A stretch of DNA of 64,000 nucleotides, taken from assembly GCA_963743705.1 (NCBI GenBank), contig CAVUQS010000010.1, positions 165,445 to 229,444 of the forward strand. Direction: 5' to 3'. Positions 62,216 through 64,000 of this stretch are shown here, in pieces. The position numbers and the translations under genes were made by a program. The notes beneath the pieces are model-generated. The model made no database searches, was not told where the DNA came from, and saw nothing but the letters and a program-made list of their open reading frames with translations. Numbering within the stretch: position 1 is the stretch's first letter; every line of letters begins with the position of its first letter. The stretch comes from PALSA-243 sp963743705. GTDB taxonomy: Bacteria > Acidobacteriota > Terriglobia > Bryobacterales > Bryobacteraceae.

Positions 62216-63859
62216 ATGCTCGGAGCGCTACTCGATTCGTTCGGCTTTATCGCTGTGGTGCTTCGTGGCGCAGGACTCGCGTCGCACGCGCTGCTACTCG
62301 GTGGAATTTTATTTCTCGTTTGGATCCTGGGGCCGGTAAGGAACTCGGAGAAGTTCGATAGCGCGCCTCTCGTCCAGAGTTGCCGCCGCCTCATCATGTT
62401 GTCTGCGCTCGGCTTCGCATCCATTCAAGGCTTGTACGTCGCCGCGAATTCGGGTGTGCTCGTCGCGAGCGGGGGCCTTCGTTTCGGCGACGTCGTTGGC
62501 GCCAACTTCTTTCTCGCAGGGTTGGCGGGCATACTGGCGGCGCTTTGGATCGCCATGCTCGCCGCGCGCCGCAATCGCGAGCCCAACGCCGCGTTGCTGA
62601 TCCCTGGAGTTGTTACTCTCACTTCGCTCGTCGTCACCAGCCATGCCGCCGGCCGCCTGGACGGCCGCGTAGCTCTCCTCACGCTGAACGCGCTGCACCA
62701 AGCGGCGACTGCGGCATGGATTGGCGGCCTGCCGTATCTGTGGCTGGTGTTGCGTTCGTCTTCGAATTCGGTCCTCGCGCAGACGCTCTGCCGGCGATTC
62801 TCCCGCATGGCGATGGTAAGCGTTGTGACGCTGGCTCTGGCGGGATTCGCAATGGCATTTGTCTATGTGGGCTCGCCGGACGCCATCTACGGAACCTCCT
62901 ATGGGTTGATGGTGATTTCCAAGACGATCATGATGGGCGGCCTTCTGGTCCTCGGCGCGCTCAACTTCGCCGTAGTGCGCCGCTTGCCCGCCAGCGCCTC
63001 AGGCTTGCCGCGCGTGCTGCGCCTGGTCGAGGCGGAACTGGGCGTGGGCCTTACGGTGATTTTGGCGGCGGCGTCCCTGGGATCCCAACCGCCTGCCGCG
63101 GATTTGCGCATCGGCCGCGTCAGCGCATCCGAGATCGTCCAGCGAATGAGCCCGCAATGGCCGCGCCTGGAGACCCCGCCGCTGAGCTCTTTAACGCCCG
63201 CTGGACCCTTGAGCAGCGGTCAGACTTCCGATGTGTCGCAGGATTTGCAGTCGTTGGTGCCGGGCGAATCGTCTTATAAGCCCAGCACGCCCGACGACAT
63301 TGCGTGGTCCGAATACAACCACCATTGGGCGGGTTTGGTTGTCCTCATTGCGGGCTTGTTGGCCGTTGCCTCCCGCTTTCGTTCCATGCGCTGGGCTCGC
63401 CATTGGCCCCTCGCGTTTATGGGGCTCGCGGTCTTCCTGTTTCTGCGCGCCGACCCGGAGAACTGGCCGCTCGGTCCGCGCGGATTTTGGGAGAGCTTCG
63501 CTGTCGCCGAGGTGCTGCAGCACCGCGTCTTCGTCTTGCTCATCACCGCATTCGCGATCTTTCAATGGGGTGTCGAGACGGGCCGCATTTCGTCACGCCG
63601 CGGCGCATTGGTATTTCCCGCGGTGTGCGCGGTTGGCGGCGCGCTTCTCCTGACGCACTCGCACTCGCTGGGCAACATCAAAGAGGAATTACTAGCGGAA
63701 CTGAGTCATACCCCGCTAGCTATTTTTGGCGTCGCCGCGGGTTGGACGCGCTGGCTGGAATTGCGAATGCCGGAGAATACGGGGCGGGCGCTAGATCGCA
63801 TCTGGCCCGTGTGCTTCGTGATGATTGGCTTGATTCTGCTGAACTATCGTGAGAGCTGA
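62216..63859 (+). CDS. copD: CopD-like copper-resistance membrane protein
   Basis: 547 residues with about 12 predicted membrane helices, longer than the usual ~300-residue CopD. The CopD region has ALHQAATAAWIGGLPYLWLV and SYGLMVISKTIMMGGLLVLGALN, with histidines H188-like in the helix before WIGGLP. After ~residue 300 a soluble segment (ASEIVQRMSPQWPRLET) precedes a second membrane block with LQHRVFVLLITAFAIFQWGVE and THSHSLGNIKEELLAELSHTPLAI. It would move copper inward or towards CopC partners. Coupled to copC. Confidence 0.85.
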   Translation: MLGALLDSFGFIAVVLRGAGLASHALLLGGILFLVWILGPVRNSEKFDSAPLVQSCRRLIMLSALGFASIQGLYVAANSGVLVASGGLRFGDVVGANFFLAGLAGILAALWIAMLAARRNREPNAALLIPGVVTLTSLVVTSHAAGRLDGRVALLTLNALHQAATAAWIGGLPYLWLVLRSSSNSVLAQTLCRRFSRMAMVSVVTLALAGFAMAFVYVGSPDAIYGTSYGLMVISKTIMMGGLLVLGALNFAVVRRLPASASGLPRVLRLVEAELGVGLTVILAAASLGSQPPAADLRIGRVSASEIVQRMSPQWPRLETPPLSSLTPAGPLSSGQTSDVSQDLQSLVPGESSYKPSTPDDIAWSEYNHHWAGLVVLIAGLLAVASRFRSMRWARHWPLAFMGLAVFLFLRADPENWPLGPRGFWESFAVAEVLQHRVFVLLITAFAIFQWGVETGRISSRRGALVFPAVCAVGGALLLTHSHSLGNIKEELLAELSHTPLAIFGVAAGWTRWLELRMPENTGRALDRIWPVCFVMIGLILLNYRES

Positions 63860-63869
63860 AAAGAAAATC

Positions 63870-63905
63870 GGACCCGGCCCGCGCCACGCGTGCGAGCCGG
63901 GGTCC
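63870..63905 (-). terminator. hairpin between copD and the convergent barrel gene
   Basis: GGACCCGGC (63870-63878) pairs with GCCGGGGTCC (63896-63905) with one bulge. On the minus strand it runs into GATTTTCTTTTC, so it fits a terminator for the partial gene at 63924. Confidence 0.7.
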
Positions 63906-63923
63906 AGTCGGAAGAGCATACGT

Positions 63924-64000
63924 CTACTGTTGGCCGAAAGTAAAGTTAATGCCGGCCGTATACCGGAGATTGTTCTGGTTATTGTCGCCGAGGGTTCTGA
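63924..64000 (-). CDS. outer-membrane barrel protein, C-terminal fragment
   Basis: Only the last 24 residues are in the window: the frame is open from 64000 and stops at TAG (63924-63926). It reads RTLGDNNQNNLRYTAGINFT then FGQQ. This is a terminal beta-strand of an outer-membrane barrel, and it closely resembles the end of the barrel of the 55482 gene (NYQDNLRYSVGFNFMFG). Family size and role cannot be seen. Confidence 0.65.
   Translation of the reverse strand, partial: RTLGDNNQNNLRYTAGINFTFGQQ

Overview
The window looks like chromosomal DNA of an Acidobacteriota bacterium close to the Bryobacterales ('Candidatus Solibacter'-like). Support for this: a secreted protein with the Solibacter-type C-terminal domain (TIGR03437-like, 7393-9624), a 1288-residue Oar-like TonB-dependent outer-membrane protein, many secreted DUF families common in soil acidobacteria (DUF2950, DUF3300, DUF4136, DUF4159), GC-rich coding sequence with long antisense shadow frames, and a dcw cluster with a meso-diaminopimelate type MurE. 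No rRNA, CRISPR array, transposase or prophage was seen. All family names come from reading the proteins, not from a database search.

Layout. 1-4740: the end of a GH15 glucoamylase-like gene, an NHEJ ligase (ligD) split by one in-frame stop, and the convergent holB-tmk pair. 4741-9673: a non-coding leader and two large exported, surface-type proteins, each followed by a hairpin terminator. 9825-25946: a complete division and cell-wall cluster (mraZ, rsmH, ftsL, ftsI, murE, murF, mraY, murD, ftsW, murG, murC, ftsQ, ftsA, ftsZ), all on the plus strand, often overlapping, with an MraZ-type operator of 11-bp repeats in front. murD carries an apparent +1 frameshift. Two small unknown genes follow ftsZ.

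25975-46792 is an accessory and metabolic stretch: GH28 pectinase, secreted phosphatase, the MsrPQ methionine sulfoxide reductase system, the Oar-like receptor, a 2-keto-3-deoxygluconate kinase-like sugar kinase, tRNA-Gly(CCC), an alpha/beta hydrolase behind a 23-bp tandem duplication, a beta-helix protein, an amidohydrolase, hydroxysqualene dehydroxylase HpnE, a glutaminyl cyclase lipoprotein, an ACE-family (M2) dipeptidase, a DUF4159 protein and a lone receiver-domain response regulator. GH28 and the KDG-type kinase fit pectin use; the Oar-like receptor may serve uptake.

46979-53982 is a same-strand block of GH13-like and GH63-like glucosidases, an MscS channel, aquaporin Z and a GlsB/YeaQ membrane protein, which together suggest osmotic or stress homeostasis. 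54139-64000 is an envelope block: Asp-box propeller protein, outer-membrane barrel with an OmpA-like tail, SYLF-domain protein, DUF2950-DUF3300 pair, DUF4136 protein, CopC-CopD copper pair, and at the right edge the C-terminus of a second barrel protein.

The points most worth checking are the two interrupted core genes (ligD, murD), the MraZ operator array, the substituted motif in RsmH, the perfect long hairpins, and the recurrent C-terminal domain in the 5262-7226 protein. I did not find a clearly new multi-gene defence or biosynthetic system.
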